Below are positions 47,990 to 56,835 of a stretch of 64,000 nt of DNA, piece by piece. The notes beneath the pieces were generated by a model. It did no database searches and was not told the origin of the DNA. It worked only from the letters and a program-made list of their open reading frames with translations. The stretch is from Gayadomonas joobiniege G7 (lineage in GTDB: Bacteria > Pseudomonadota > Gammaproteobacteria > Enterobacterales > Alteromonadaceae): assembly GCF_000300815.1 (NCBI RefSeq), contig NZ_AMRX01000008.1, positions 682,001 through 746,000 of the forward strand, written 5' to 3'. Within the stretch, counting starts at the first letter, position 1; every line of letters starts with the position of its first letter. Position numbers and translations under genes: made by a program.

Positions 47990-49520
47990 TATCTTGCAAA
48001 GACATTCGGGATATTAAAAAAGAACGCTCAAAGGGATCAAATTCAAATTGCTGGATAGAATTGCTGACCGCACTGGATTGTAGATAATAGGCGATTGGGA
48101 TCAATGGAATATCTTGTTGGATTAAGCTTGCGGTTTGTTGAGCTAAATTAAAAAATTCTTGATTGTCATTAAGTGTTCGCATTTTGTTTAACGTTGTAAA
48201 TACCTCAGCATTGGTATAATTCATTGGCCCCCAGTCACCACCATCACTGTGGCTAAATTCGTTTAAAATTAAACCAAAAGGATCGCCAATAGTACCAAAG
48301 TTACGGGCAATTAATGCCATTTCTAAACTGCCGTCAGCATGACCTGAAGGGATGGCACTGCTATTTTCCATGAGGACCTGAACTAATATACCTAGTTCTC
48401 GCCATTGGGCTTGTAAAACTGTGGCTAACACTATCAATTCAGGGCGGTTTGCGTAGGTTATTAAGTTCAATGAGAGTGGTTCGCCGTTTTTATACCAGAG
48501 GTGGTCGTCAGCTAACTGCCAGCCTGCGGATTTTAAATATTTTTGTGCAGCCATGACGTTGGAATACTCGGGTTCAAGTTTGGCTAAATGCCAATTTTTT
48601 AAAATCGGCCCAAAAATTTGGTTTGCAGCGCTGCCTGGTGCTTTTAAAATCTGACTGGCGATTGCTTGTCTATCGATTGCTAAACTCAGTGCTTTGCGAA
48701 CGTTTGGATCAGCAAGATGAGGATGAGCCAAATTGAGTTTAACCATGATAGTTCGAGGTATTTCTGTTCGATGAACCTGCACATTTTTATAAGTTTTTAA
48801 TGACGTTAAAGTGGCCGGATCTAAATTGTAAACTATTTTAGCTTGCCCTGTTCTAACCATCATAGCCCGACTTTCAGAGCGATGTCCGGTAATATATTCA
48901 ACCGATTTAATCCGTGCGGTTTGACCCCAAAAATCGGAAAATTTTGTCACTTTAATTTGATGAGGTGGAGCAAATTCACTTATTTGATAAGGGCCTGTGG
49001 CAATCAGTTCTTTAACTGAACCTGGTTTGTCGTATGATTCTCGAGCCAAAATGGCTGTGCTATAGTTGCTTAACACGGATGGCAGAGCAGGGTAGCTGTC
49101 TTTTAGATAAATGTGGATCTGGTCGTTGTTTTCGCTTTTGATTTGAACAATGCCTGCATGTTGAATAGGGCCGGGTTTATTTAGCGCTACTTTTAAGGCA
49201 TTGGTAACATCATTTGCTGTCAATAGCCGGCCATTATGAAACTGCACGTTTTTGCGTAGCTTGAATGTCCACACAGTGCCATCTTTTGAACTAAACCATT
49301 CAGTGGCCAACGATGGAACTAATTCTCCGCTAGGATTAACATCGACTAAGGTTTGTATAACTTCCAAGCGGCTAAACATAAAACCAGAAATTGACGGATC
49401 TAAGGTGATGGCTTCAAACGGGCCGCTGATACGAATAGAAGATTTCTCTTGGGGCTGAGTGCAAGCCGTAAATAAAAATACAGCAGCGCAAACGGCTATC
49501 ACTAATTTTATAAAAGTCAT
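47982..49520 (-). CDS. Peptide/nickel-type ABC substrate-binding lipoprotein
   Basis: A 512-residue SBP_bac_5 protein (DppA/NikA/OppA class) with lipobox LFTAC (Cys20). The family body is seen in VPSLATEWFSSKDGTVWTFKLRKNVQFHNGR and DPNVRKALSLAIDRQAI. Substrate could be peptide, nickel chelate or another small solute. Iron control (see the Fur box) and an S26-like gene that resembles Ni-superoxide-dismutase processing proteins argue for a metal or metal-chelate, but this is an inference. It overlaps the first permease gene by 8 bases. Confidence 0.85.
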   Translation of the reverse strand: MTFIKLVIAVCAAVFLFTACTQPQEKSSIRISGPFEAITLDPSISGFMFSRLEVIQTLVDVNPSGELVPSLATEWFSSKDGTVWTFKLRKNVQFHNGRLLTANDVTNALKVALNKPGPIQHAGIVQIKSENNDQIHIYLKDSYPALPSVLSNYSTAILARESYDKPGSVKELIATGPYQISEFAPPHQIKVTKFSDFWGQTARIKSVEYITGHRSESRAMMVRTGQAKIVYNLDPATLTSLKTYKNVQVHRTEIPRTIMVKLNLAHPHLADPNVRKALSLAIDRQAIASQILKAPGSAANQIFGPILKNWHLAKLEPEYSNVMAAQKYLKSAGWQLADDHLWYKNGEPLSLNLITYANRPELIVLATVLQAQWRELGILVQVLMENSSAIPSGHADGSLEMALIARNFGTIGDPFGLILNEFSHSDGGDWGPMNYTNAEVFTTLNKMRTLNDNQEFFNLAQQTASLIQQDIPLIPIAYYLQSSAVSNSIQQFEFDPFERSFLISRMSLQDNE

Positions 49521-49586
49521 AGTAATATCGGCTTTATTGATGTTAAGCAGATAATACCGGAAATTGAGTTAAATTATTATCGGTAA

Positions 49587-49874
49587 TTAAAAATAAAAAA
49601 CTGCTTTACCTATGATCATATGTGGCTGAATGGGGCCCATTTGTAAAGTATCTAACCCATTATTTTCATCGTCTGCGAGCCAAACAATGCCGTTAGAATC
49701 TATGTACTTAATTTGTTGATGGACAATGCCGTATCTTGCATGTCGAACTTTCACAAGATCATTAATCGCGAGGCGTTTAACTAAAAAGAATCGGCTAAAT
49801 ACAACATACTGGTCGGTTTCTGTTTGCACACAGCGATTTGAGCCAAACATTTTGATCACGCTAATCCCTAACAT
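49587..49874 (-). CDS. Small S24/S26-like protein resembling Ni-SOD maturation proteases (possibly degenerate)
   Basis: A 95-residue protein. NDLVKVRHARYGIVHQ, VWLADDENNGLDTLQMGPI and IIGKAVF match the S24/S26 peptidase-like beta fold of signal-peptidase-type and SodX-type proteases (compare the usual GD.V.V, WL.GDN..S.DS...GP and IGK..F pattern). The usual catalytic Ser segment (SM.P) is replaced by GSNRC (Ser12) and the Lys normally following is not in the expected place, so activity is doubtful. SodX cleaves the leader of nickel superoxide dismutase, but no sodN is in the window. AGAGGAC precedes the start. It lies 66 bases upstream of the ABC operon start, in the same transcript. Confidence 0.55.
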   Translation of the reverse strand: MLGISVIKMFGSNRCVQTETDQYVVFSRFFLVKRLAINDLVKVRHARYGIVHQQIKYIDSNGIVWLADDENNGLDTLQMGPIQPHMIIGKAVFYF

Positions 49875-49891
49875 AAGTCCTCTCCGTTGTT

Positions 49892-50083
49892 TTATTCTTT
49901 AGATCTGAGCAAAAGACTGCATGTAAATAGACCGAATCCTACCACACAAGGCAGTAACCAAACCGCGCCATAGAGTGGAGCCGATGCCGATATACTTGTT
50001 TCTGCTAGCGTATTATCATTAAATAACTTAGCCAAAAAAGTAGCGATTAAAATAGCGGAAAAATAAATCACTTTTTTGTTCAT
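49892..50083 (-). CDS. Small two-helix membrane protein, unknown
   Basis: A 63-residue protein with two hydrophobic helices: VIYFSAILIATFLAKLF and APLYGAVWLLPCVVGFGLFTCSLLL. AGAGG precedes ATG (50083). Position between the TPR-like and S26-like genes of the Fur-controlled operon makes it a genuine gene. No family is recognised. Confidence 0.6.
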   Translation of the reverse strand: MNKKVIYFSAILIATFLAKLFNDNTLAETSISASAPLYGAVWLLPCVVGFGLFTCSLLLRSKE

Positions 50084-50104
50084 GTTTAATCCTCTTATTA
50101 ATAA

Positions 50105-50527
50105 TTAATGTAGAACTCGGCGAAATTGATTCTGGTATTGTTCTAATAAAGATTCCAAACAGTGCTCACACGTTGGATATTTTTGAGCAAACTCTAATAG
50201 TGGGATCAGTGTTAGTTTTAACGCTTGTATGGCGTTCACCTGTTGTTGGTTACTCGCTTTTTTATTGCGACTAACGGCTAACATAGTTTGATGGGGTATT
50301 ATTAAACAATCACGCGCTTTTTCGATGTCGCCCGTGCGTTGAAAAACTTGTGCCAGATTATGAAAACCACAGATCCACCCTTGAACAGCTTCAATTGATT
50401 CTGGTTTATTTTCTTTTTGAATTTCTAACTGTCGAATGGCTCTATGATAAAAAAGCGCAGCTTTGGCAAAATTATTGTCGCTATAATGAACATTGCCTTG
50501 CTGCATTAACTTTTGCCAGCGATTCAT
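50105..50527 (-). CDS. Small TPR-like protein, DUF2753-like
   Basis: A 140-residue helical protein with TPR-like repeats (WQKLMQQGNVHYSDNNFAKAALFYHRAIRQLE, then GFHNLAQVFQRTGDIEKARDCL). It ends with a CxxC (PTCEHCLES) that could bind metal. I recall a similar Vibrio family (DUF2753), not confirmed. It is the first gene of the operon, directly behind the Fur box. Probably cytoplasmic; role unknown. Confidence 0.65.
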   Translation of the reverse strand: MNRWQKLMQQGNVHYSDNNFAKAALFYHRAIRQLEIQKENKPESIEAVQGWICGFHNLAQVFQRTGDIEKARDCLIIPHQTMLAVSRNKKASNQQQVNAIQALKLTLIPLLEFAQKYPTCEHCLESLLEQYQNQFRRVLH

Positions 50528-50545
50528 ATATACCTCAATCTAAAT

Positions 50546-50587
50546 GATAATTAGTATCATTATCGATTAATTATATGGCTTTGTAAA
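50546..50587 (-). promoter_or_regulatory. Fur box over the -10 of the TPR/S26/ABC operon promoter
   Basis: GATAATTAGTATCATTATC at 50546-50564 matches the 19-bp Fur consensus at 16 positions by hand count. On the - strand, TTTACA (50582-50587) and GATAAT (50559-50564) are spaced by 17 bases, a good sigma-70 promoter. The box covers the -10 and sits 19 bases before the first start codon. Iron repression of the operon is therefore very likely. Confidence 0.75.
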
Positions 50588-50678
50588 ATGTTTTTTATAA
50601 AAAATTAGTCTGTGATGCCGGCCTGCTATGATTTATGGAGCCGTCATTTTATAGCCTAGTTACTGGAGGCTAGGAGAT

Positions 50679-50702
50679 AAAAAAGGCCGTGGAGACGGCC
50701 TT
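50679..50702 (-). terminator. Rho-independent terminator of the S9 peptidase genes
   Basis: Read on the - strand, an AAGGCCGT/ACGGCCTT stem with a 4-base loop is followed by six T (50679-50684 as A on +). It lies 27 bases after the end of the downstream S9 gene. Confidence 0.85.
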
Positions 50703-50728
50703 ATTGATAGCGCAGGAATAGAAGCTTG

Positions 50729-52666
50729 TTATAAATGTTGTTTTAAAAAACTTTCGATTTTTTTCAGGACGACAAAGCGGCTCGCGTTATTATTATTAAT
50801 TGAATGACCTTCTTGATCGAGCTGAATCAATTCTACCTTTTTCCCTGCATCGAGCAGTGCGTCATAGATATTTTCAGATTGCACTGGCGGTACGATGAGA
50901 TCATCTTTAGCGTGAAATAATAAAACCGGCACGTTAAAGTTTTCGATATGATTAATGGGAGAAATCTTTGCAACCTCTTTTTCAGAAGAGATATGTTTGG
51001 TGATGGTAGATTTCCAGTAGTAGGTTATTTCATGATCTTCACCATGCCGTTCTTCTAGATATGATAGCATTTCGACAAGGTCTGAAACGCCATTGATTGA
51101 TACCACACAGCGGTAGATATCACTATTAAGGGCCGCCCCTAACAAAGCTGCATAACCGCCATAACTCCATCCGACCATGCAGACACGCTCAGGATCTGCA
51201 TTATGTTTTGTGACCGCAAAATTAACTGCATCATTTAAATCCGATTGCATTTTTTGACCCCATTCGCCGTAACCTTTATTAGCGAATCGAAAGCCAAACC
51301 CAGATGAACCTCTAAATTGAGGTTGAATGACCATATAACCACGGTTCGCCAAAAATTGCGCCATATAATCAAAACCAAAAGTGTCATGGCTACGCGGTCC
51401 GCCATGCGGCATGACAATCAGAGGGCGTTTACCGGATTTTTCGTGTTTGGGTCGTGTTAATAAGGTTGGAATTTTTAAACCATCACTGGCGTTATAAAAA
51501 AGAATGCTCACCGGATTAATTAAATCCATGCCAATTTGCGGTCTATCTGCAACTATATGTTGTGCTTTACCGTTGGACAGTAACACATAGTCACCAGCAA
51601 ACTCGTTGCCTTCGATATGCAAAATAATATGTTTCCAGTCTTGGCTGTGATCAACAATACGTACGCTATTTTGTGGAAATTGTTTTTGAATGTTTCTAAT
51701 GTTTTTAGAAAGATTGGCATCAAAAAATTCGTAAGTCGGTTTAAATCCCTCATAGGCAACCCCGTAAACCACACGTTGAGCATTGCTCATTACATGGCTA
51801 ACCCCTTTGCCGGCTTTGACAAAACGAGGTTGAGAGAAGGTGCCGTCGTGTAGCGACATCGTATAATAAGTTCTGCGGTCATTGTGTGCGCGTAAAACAA
51901 CTAAAGATTTAAAATCGGGTGTCAGTCCAACAAACGCGTGGCTGCGAAGGCGTGTTTGATCATAAAAAATCAGTTTCCATTCACCGTCTACTAAAGCTTC
52001 TATCGAATGAACCCCTTTTTGGCTATTAAATTGTTCACGTGCGATCAGCTCGCCTTTGTTATTAACAAAATAATCCCTAGTGTCGTAGGTGCCGCGTTCA
52101 ATGGTTTTGGGTTTTCGCTTTTTAGTTAAATCAATTTGCAGTAAATTATAGGTGGGATCTTCAAACGCGCCGCCAACATAAGCGGGCATATAAGCATAAT
52201 TTTTATCTTCTGATAACCCTAATAATCGTCCTAGACCTGTTTGCCCTTTATAAATGCCATAACCCGGTACTAATAAAGGTCTAACTTCGCCGCTTTTTAT
52301 CTCATAAATATAAGCTGAACTATAGTGATCTTTGCCATCTATATAATCTAAAAAGTTCCGAAATTCTGACACGACAAAGATGATTCTATTATTGTCTATA
52401 AAATAAATGTCTTTCGGATCTAAATCACCAATATTAATTGAACCGGCTCTTTTTCCTGTTTCTAAGCTATTAACAACATACCTATTTTGGCCGTTTTTTG
52501 CATGTCTAAATGCTAGGTATTTAGCGTCAGGCGAGATCCGAAACATATCAGTTTCTGGCAGGTAACTGTATGCTGCGACGGGTGGGGTTATCGCAGCTTT
52601 AAGCGGCAGAGCCGCAAAAATGATAAATAAAGCTGTAAATAAAAAACATGTTTTTTTTGATACCAT
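50729..52666 (-). CDS. S9-family prolyl-oligopeptidase-like serine peptidase, exported
   Basis: A 645-residue S9 peptidase with signal peptide (LFTALFIIFAALPLKA). The N-terminal half is a beta-propeller domain; the C-terminal alpha/beta hydrolase has the catalytic Ser in GWSYGGYA (Ser501), Asp588/589 in HAKDD and His621 in QEGHS. Such enzymes (acylaminoacyl peptidase / DPP-like) cut short peptides in the periplasm. It is downstream of, and paralogous to, the gene at 52698-54623, with only 31 bases between. Probably cotranscribed from the GTG-started paralogue's promoter. Confidence 0.9.
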   Translation of the reverse strand: MVSKKTCFLFTALFIIFAALPLKAAITPPVAAYSYLPETDMFRISPDAKYLAFRHAKNGQNRYVVNSLETGKRAGSINIGDLDPKDIYFIDNNRIIFVVSEFRNFLDYIDGKDHYSSAYIYEIKSGEVRPLLVPGYGIYKGQTGLGRLLGLSEDKNYAYMPAYVGGAFEDPTYNLLQIDLTKKRKPKTIERGTYDTRDYFVNNKGELIAREQFNSQKGVHSIEALVDGEWKLIFYDQTRLRSHAFVGLTPDFKSLVVLRAHNDRRTYYTMSLHDGTFSQPRFVKAGKGVSHVMSNAQRVVYGVAYEGFKPTYEFFDANLSKNIRNIQKQFPQNSVRIVDHSQDWKHIILHIEGNEFAGDYVLLSNGKAQHIVADRPQIGMDLINPVSILFYNASDGLKIPTLLTRPKHEKSGKRPLIVMPHGGPRSHDTFGFDYMAQFLANRGYMVIQPQFRGSSGFGFRFANKGYGEWGQKMQSDLNDAVNFAVTKHNADPERVCMVGWSYGGYAALLGAALNSDIYRCVVSINGVSDLVEMLSYLEERHGEDHEITYYWKSTITKHISSEKEVAKISPINHIENFNVPVLLFHAKDDLIVPPVQSENIYDALLDAGKKVELIQLDQEGHSINNNNASRFVVLKKIESFLKQHL

Positions 52667-52697
52667 GTGACATCCTGTATTTTTCGTTCTGATTTAT

Positions 52698-54623
52698 TTA
52701 TAAGTGTGCTTGTAAAAAACTTTCGACTTTTTTCAAAACCACATAGCGGCTGGCATTGTTATTTAAAATCGAGTGTCCTTCATCTTCTAGTTCAATAAAT
52801 TCGACCGTTTTATCCATATCCTCCAATTCATCATAGATGTCTTCGGATTGCTCAAAAGGGACCACAGTATCGTCTTCACCATGAAATAAAAGCACTGGGA
52901 TATTAATATCAGCAACAAAGTTGATTGGCGATAATTGGTCAAGATCATCCTCACTATAGCGGTCATTTTGAATGGCTTGTTGCCAGTACTCTGTGATTTC
53001 ATGGTCTTCACCATGTTTATCTTCTTCATAGGCTAACATGGCGGTTAAATCAGAAACGCCGTTGATAGAAATAGCACATTTGTACAAGCCACTATTAAAA
53101 GCAGCGGCCGATAGGGCTGCATAGCCGCCATAGCTCCAGCCCATGATGCAGACTTTGTTTGCATCGGCATTAAAGTGATCAACGGCATAGGGTATAGCAT
53201 CATTTAAATCGCTTTGCATTTTGCGACCCCATTCACCATAACCCAAGTTAATAAACCGAGCACCAAATCCTGTTGAGCCTCTAAACTGGGGTTGAATGAC
53301 TAAATACCCTCGGCTAGCTAAAAATTGAGCGATATCATCAAAACCAAACTTATCGTTTGTCTCAGGGCCGCCATGAGGCAAAACGATTAAGGGGTATTTT
53401 TTATCAGATTTTTTGACAGGTTCAGTGATCAGAGCTGGAATGGTTAAACCATCGGCTGCTTTATACTCACCAATAGAGACTGGGTTAATCAGTTGAGAAG
53501 GAATTTTGGGGCGACTCGCACTCAGATGAACAGCCTGTTTACCGGAAATTAAAATATAGTCACCAGCAAACTCATTGCCCTCTAGATAAAAAATAAGCTT
53601 GCTCCAATCTTGAGAATAGTCGGTGAGATAAACGCTGTTTGATTGAAACTCGGCTTGCAACCCAGCAATAGTCTGACTTATTTTTTTATCAAAAAATTCA
53701 TAACTAGGTTTTAATCCGCCATATTCAACACCATAAACAACGCGTTTCAGGTCGGTCAGCACCCTAGTGATGGTGCGGCCTTTTTTGGCAAAATAAGGGG
53801 TCGAAATAGTGCCGTCTTTTAATGACATAGTATAATAGGCGGAGTTATCTTGATGCCCAGCAATAAATACGAGCGATTGATAGTCTTTGGTAAGACCAAC
53901 AAAAGAGTGGGTGCGATATTGGGTTTCTAATTCAAAAATACTTATCCAGCGCCCATCATGCATGGCTTCGATAATATGCAGATTTCGCTTTTGGTTAAAA
54001 CGCTCCCGCGCTAGTGGCTCTCCTTTATCATTGATAAAAAAATCAATGGTATCACGGGTGCCACCGGCGTGACGTCTGGGCATACGTTTTTGATTTAGGT
54101 TGACTTTAAGCAAGTCAAAACGGGGTGTTTCATGGCGCTCGCCAACATAGGCTGGCATATAGGCATAGGCTTTATCGGGTGAGATGCCAATTAAACGGCC
54201 CAAGCCAGTTTGACCTGGATAAATTCCATAACCGGGAATTAATAGCTGCCTAAGTTCTTTATTTTTTATATTGTAAATAAAAGCTGTGCTAATATTTTCT
54301 CGCCCTTCAAAACCATAAATTGAGCGATATTCAGACGCCACTAACAGAATTTGGTTGTCATCAATAAAATAAGCGTTTTTAGGGTTTAACTCGCCAATAT
54401 TAATACCACCCACCACTTTACCGGTTTTTAAATCTTTGACTAAGATAAAGTTATCATCATTTTTGACGTATCTAAAACTTATGTATTTAGCCGATGGGGA
54501 CAAACGAACCATACTGGTTTCTGGTAAATAACTGTAAGCAGAAACAGGTGGTGTGTTGGCAGCTACAAAAAAAGTACCTAAGGGAAGAAACAGAAGTAAA
54601 ACGCGAAATAGATATTTTAACAC
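52698..54623 (-). CDS. S9-family prolyl-oligopeptidase-like serine peptidase, tandem paralogue
   Basis: A 641-residue paralogue of the downstream S9 gene; both share PPVSAYSYLPET/PPVAAYSYLPET, GWSYGGYAAL, HGEDD and EGHS, with near-identical blocks around residues 435-500. It has a signal peptide (YLFRVLLLFLPLGTFFVAA). The start is GTG 54623 (no ATG available nearby), with AGGA 13-16 bases upstream. Tandem duplication with divergence of the propeller half suggests different peptide preference. It is divergent from the MOSC gene at 54714, sharing a 90-base intergenic region. Confidence 0.88.
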   Translation of the reverse strand: MLKYLFRVLLLFLPLGTFFVAANTPPVSAYSYLPETSMVRLSPSAKYISFRYVKNDDNFILVKDLKTGKVVGGINIGELNPKNAYFIDDNQILLVASEYRSIYGFEGRENISTAFIYNIKNKELRQLLIPGYGIYPGQTGLGRLIGISPDKAYAYMPAYVGERHETPRFDLLKVNLNQKRMPRRHAGGTRDTIDFFINDKGEPLARERFNQKRNLHIIEAMHDGRWISIFELETQYRTHSFVGLTKDYQSLVFIAGHQDNSAYYTMSLKDGTISTPYFAKKGRTITRVLTDLKRVVYGVEYGGLKPSYEFFDKKISQTIAGLQAEFQSNSVYLTDYSQDWSKLIFYLEGNEFAGDYILISGKQAVHLSASRPKIPSQLINPVSIGEYKAADGLTIPALITEPVKKSDKKYPLIVLPHGGPETNDKFGFDDIAQFLASRGYLVIQPQFRGSTGFGARFINLGYGEWGRKMQSDLNDAIPYAVDHFNADANKVCIMGWSYGGYAALSAAAFNSGLYKCAISINGVSDLTAMLAYEEDKHGEDHEITEYWQQAIQNDRYSEDDLDQLSPINFVADINIPVLLFHGEDDTVVPFEQSEDIYDELEDMDKTVEFIELEDEGHSILNNNASRYVVLKKVESFLQAHL

Positions 54624-54713
54624 TGTGAGTACATCCTTTTACAAAATATTTAAGATATGTTTTATTTTATTCTATTTTTTTTAAATTGCAAAAGGTCCAA
54701 CTGAAGAGGTGAT

Positions 54714-55193
54714 ATGTCAGATTTTAATCAACTAAGGTCAACACATGCGCAAATCGGTAAAGTCACTTGGATTGGGATACGTCCACAAAGGCGAGCGCCT
54801 TTGCAACCGATGACGGACGTGTGGATAAGCGAGCTTGGCGGTCTCGACGGAGATCATTATTACGCGCCGCGTCATAACAAACGCCAAGTGACCCTGATTC
54901 AGGCTGAACATCTTGCAGTAATGGCGGCGCTATTAAATGTACCAGAAGTCACGCCACAGCAGTTGCGGCGTAATATTGTGGTAGCCGGTATCAATTTACT
55001 GGCGTTTAAAGACAGCGAGTTTTTAATTGGTGAGGTTGTATTAAGAGGGACCGGCCTCTGTCATCCTTGTCGCCGGATGGATGAAGCTTTTGGGCCGGGC
55101 GGCTACAATGCGGTGCGCGGGCATGGTGGTATCACAGCAACCGTGGTTAGAGGTGGCCGAATTCAGTTACAGGATGAGGTAAAAGCACTCTAA
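54714..55193 (+). CDS. MOSC-domain protein
   Basis: A 159-residue MOSC (molybdenum cofactor sulfurase C-terminal) protein with the family pattern GGLDGDHYY, RQVTLIQAEHL, LRRNIVVAGINL and GTGLCHPCRRMDEAFG, where the Cys is the conserved MOSC cysteine. Stand-alone MOSC proteins take part in molybdenum-cofactor-dependent detoxification or sulfur delivery. It lies alone between the S9 and the P450 genes. Substrate unknown. Confidence 0.88.
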   Translation: MSDFNQLRSTHAQIGKVTWIGIRPQRRAPLQPMTDVWISELGGLDGDHYYAPRHNKRQVTLIQAEHLAVMAALLNVPEVTPQQLRRNIVVAGINLLAFKDSEFLIGEVVLRGTGLCHPCRRMDEAFGPGGYNAVRGHGGITATVVRGGRIQLQDEVKAL

Positions 55194-55338
55194 ATATTAT
55201 TTTTTTGATATTTATTGGCAAAAACCGCCAGATAAGGACAAATATTTAATATTTTTATTCATGATCTGTGTATTTTAAAAAAATGTTATCAATATAATGT
55301 CAGCTATTGTTAAGAAGCATTTTTTGTGAGGCTGAGAT

Positions 55339-56496
55339 ATGAATAAAAGTGAATTGCCTGATCCTTTTGAACAAGCACGAGTTGAGTCGGGTGTCGGTTA
55401 TATGAATGATCAAGATGACCCTGTGCAAATTTTATTGCGCTTAAAAGATGTTCGAAAATCGGCTCACAATTGGAAAACATTTCAATCCGGTGCCAAACCC
55501 GGCCGTATCGTAGTGCCGTCTGAAGTGAATATTAGAGAGACACGGCAAATTCCTTTTGAAGTTGATCCGCCTGAGCACGGTGGTTTTAGAAAACTATTGG
55601 ACCCTTGGTTTAAACGACCACTCAATGATGACTACCAACAAAAACTGCAAGCGCAAATTGATGAGCTACTGGATGAGGTTTTAAATAAAGACTCGGTTGA
55701 AACCGTCTCTGAGTTTTCACTTAAATTACAATCACGTGCGCTTACTTTATTATTAAACACCCCGTATGAAGAATCAGAGGTTTGGATTGGCTGGGGCACC
55801 CATGTATTTAGAAGTGAAGGGGTTGCTTTGGATGGTGATAAAGCCAATATTCTGTACGATTATATTGACGAACAGATTGAACGCGCCGCGGCAAAGCCAG
55901 GCGATGACTTATATTCGGTGTTATTAAACTCAGAAGTCAACGGCAAAAAATTAACTAAAGAAGAAGTTAAGGGCGTAATGATACTGACCTTTGCCGGTGG
56001 CCGAGACACAGTCATTAATGCGGTCACTAACTCAATTGCCTATTTTGGCGAGCATCCTGAATCACTCGCGCGTTTAAAAGCTGAACCTGAAATTACCGGC
56101 AAAGCGGTTGAAGAACTGATCCGTTATTTTGCGCCACTGACTCATATGGGGCGCGTCGCGACCCAAGATACCCAAGTGTGTGAGCATGCGGTTAAAGCAG
56201 ATACCAGAGTGTCTTTATGTTGGGCTTCAGCGAACCGAGATGCAAGTGTGTTCGAAAAACCAAATGAAGTTGTTTTAGACCGAAAAGTGAACCCGCATAT
56301 TAGTTTTGGTTTTGGTACACATAACTGTTTGGGCGCAACCCATGCCAGAACCATAATGAATTTATTATTAAAGAGTTTGGCACAAAAAGTGAGCTCAATT
56401 GAAATTTTAGAGTGCAAAGAAAATATTGAAGATCTTGAGCAGTTCAAGCGAAAAGTCGGTTTTGATAGTTTAACTGTTAAATTTAAGAACGCATAA
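55339..56496 (+). CDS. Cytochrome P450, probable 6-O-methyl-D-galactose demethylase
   Basis: A 385-residue soluble P450. The haem thiolate is Cys330 in FGFGTHNCLG; the I-helix reads AGGRDT (219-224) and ExxR is EELIR (259-262). It lies 12 bases before a ferredoxin and a ferredoxin reductase gene, forming a three-component system. In agar- and porphyran-degrading marine bacteria the same trio (CYP236 group) oxidatively demethylates 6-O-methyl-D-galactose. Gene order, redox partners and the galactan island strongly support this role; the P450 family itself cannot be assigned by eye. ATG 55339 follows GAGGCTGAG. Confidence 0.85.
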   Translation: MNKSELPDPFEQARVESGVGYMNDQDDPVQILLRLKDVRKSAHNWKTFQSGAKPGRIVVPSEVNIRETRQIPFEVDPPEHGGFRKLLDPWFKRPLNDDYQQKLQAQIDELLDEVLNKDSVETVSEFSLKLQSRALTLLLNTPYEESEVWIGWGTHVFRSEGVALDGDKANILYDYIDEQIERAAAKPGDDLYSVLLNSEVNGKKLTKEEVKGVMILTFAGGRDTVINAVTNSIAYFGEHPESLARLKAEPEITGKAVEELIRYFAPLTHMGRVATQDTQVCEHAVKADTRVSLCWASANRDASVFEKPNEVVLDRKVNPHISFGFGTHNCLGATHARTIMNLLLKSLAQKVSSIEILECKENIEDLEQFKRKVGFDSLTVKFKNA

Positions 56497-56508
56497 GAGG
56501 ATATTAAA

Positions 56509-56817
56509 ATGGCAAAAGTTACTTTTATTACGGCAGATGATGAACAAATCACTTTAGAAGGAGATTCAGGTTCGGTAATGGAACTGGCAGTACAAAATGA
56601 TGTGGCTGGTATTGATGGTGATTGTGGTGGCGTTTGCTCATGCGCAACTTGTCATGTTCATGTAGCGCCAGAACATTTGGCAAAAGTGGGTAGTGCCAGT
56701 GAAATCGAGCAAGATATGTTAGAGCTAGATGATAATGCAAACGAGTATAGCCGTTTGTGTTGCCAAATTGAGCTGAACGAGCAAATTGATGGCGTGATTT
56801 TACGCGTTGCACAATAA
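56509..56817 (+). CDS. [2Fe-2S] ferredoxin of adrenodoxin type
   Basis: A 102-residue ferredoxin with Cys39, Cys45, Cys48 and Cys85 in the C-x5-C-x2-C-x36-C spacing (GDCGGVCSCATCH, RLCCQI). It has two extra Cys (43 and 84). It carries electrons from the downstream reductase to the P450. AGAGG lies 8 bases before ATG 56509. Confidence 0.93.
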   Translation: MAKVTFITADDEQITLEGDSGSVMELAVQNDVAGIDGDCGGVCSCATCHVHVAPEHLAKVGSASEIEQDMLELDDNANEYSRLCCQIELNEQIDGVILRVAQ

Positions 56818-56835
56818 GTTAAAATAGGATCTACG

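Noticed and set aside
49520-50680. A sodN gene expected next to the SodX-like protein
   Set aside because: No frame with the HCxxPCG nickel-hook motif was found in the operon or its flanks.
56142-56552. A 136-codon frame on the - strand inside the P450 gene
   Set aside because: It is antisense to a clear P450 with all its motifs and has no family features of its own.
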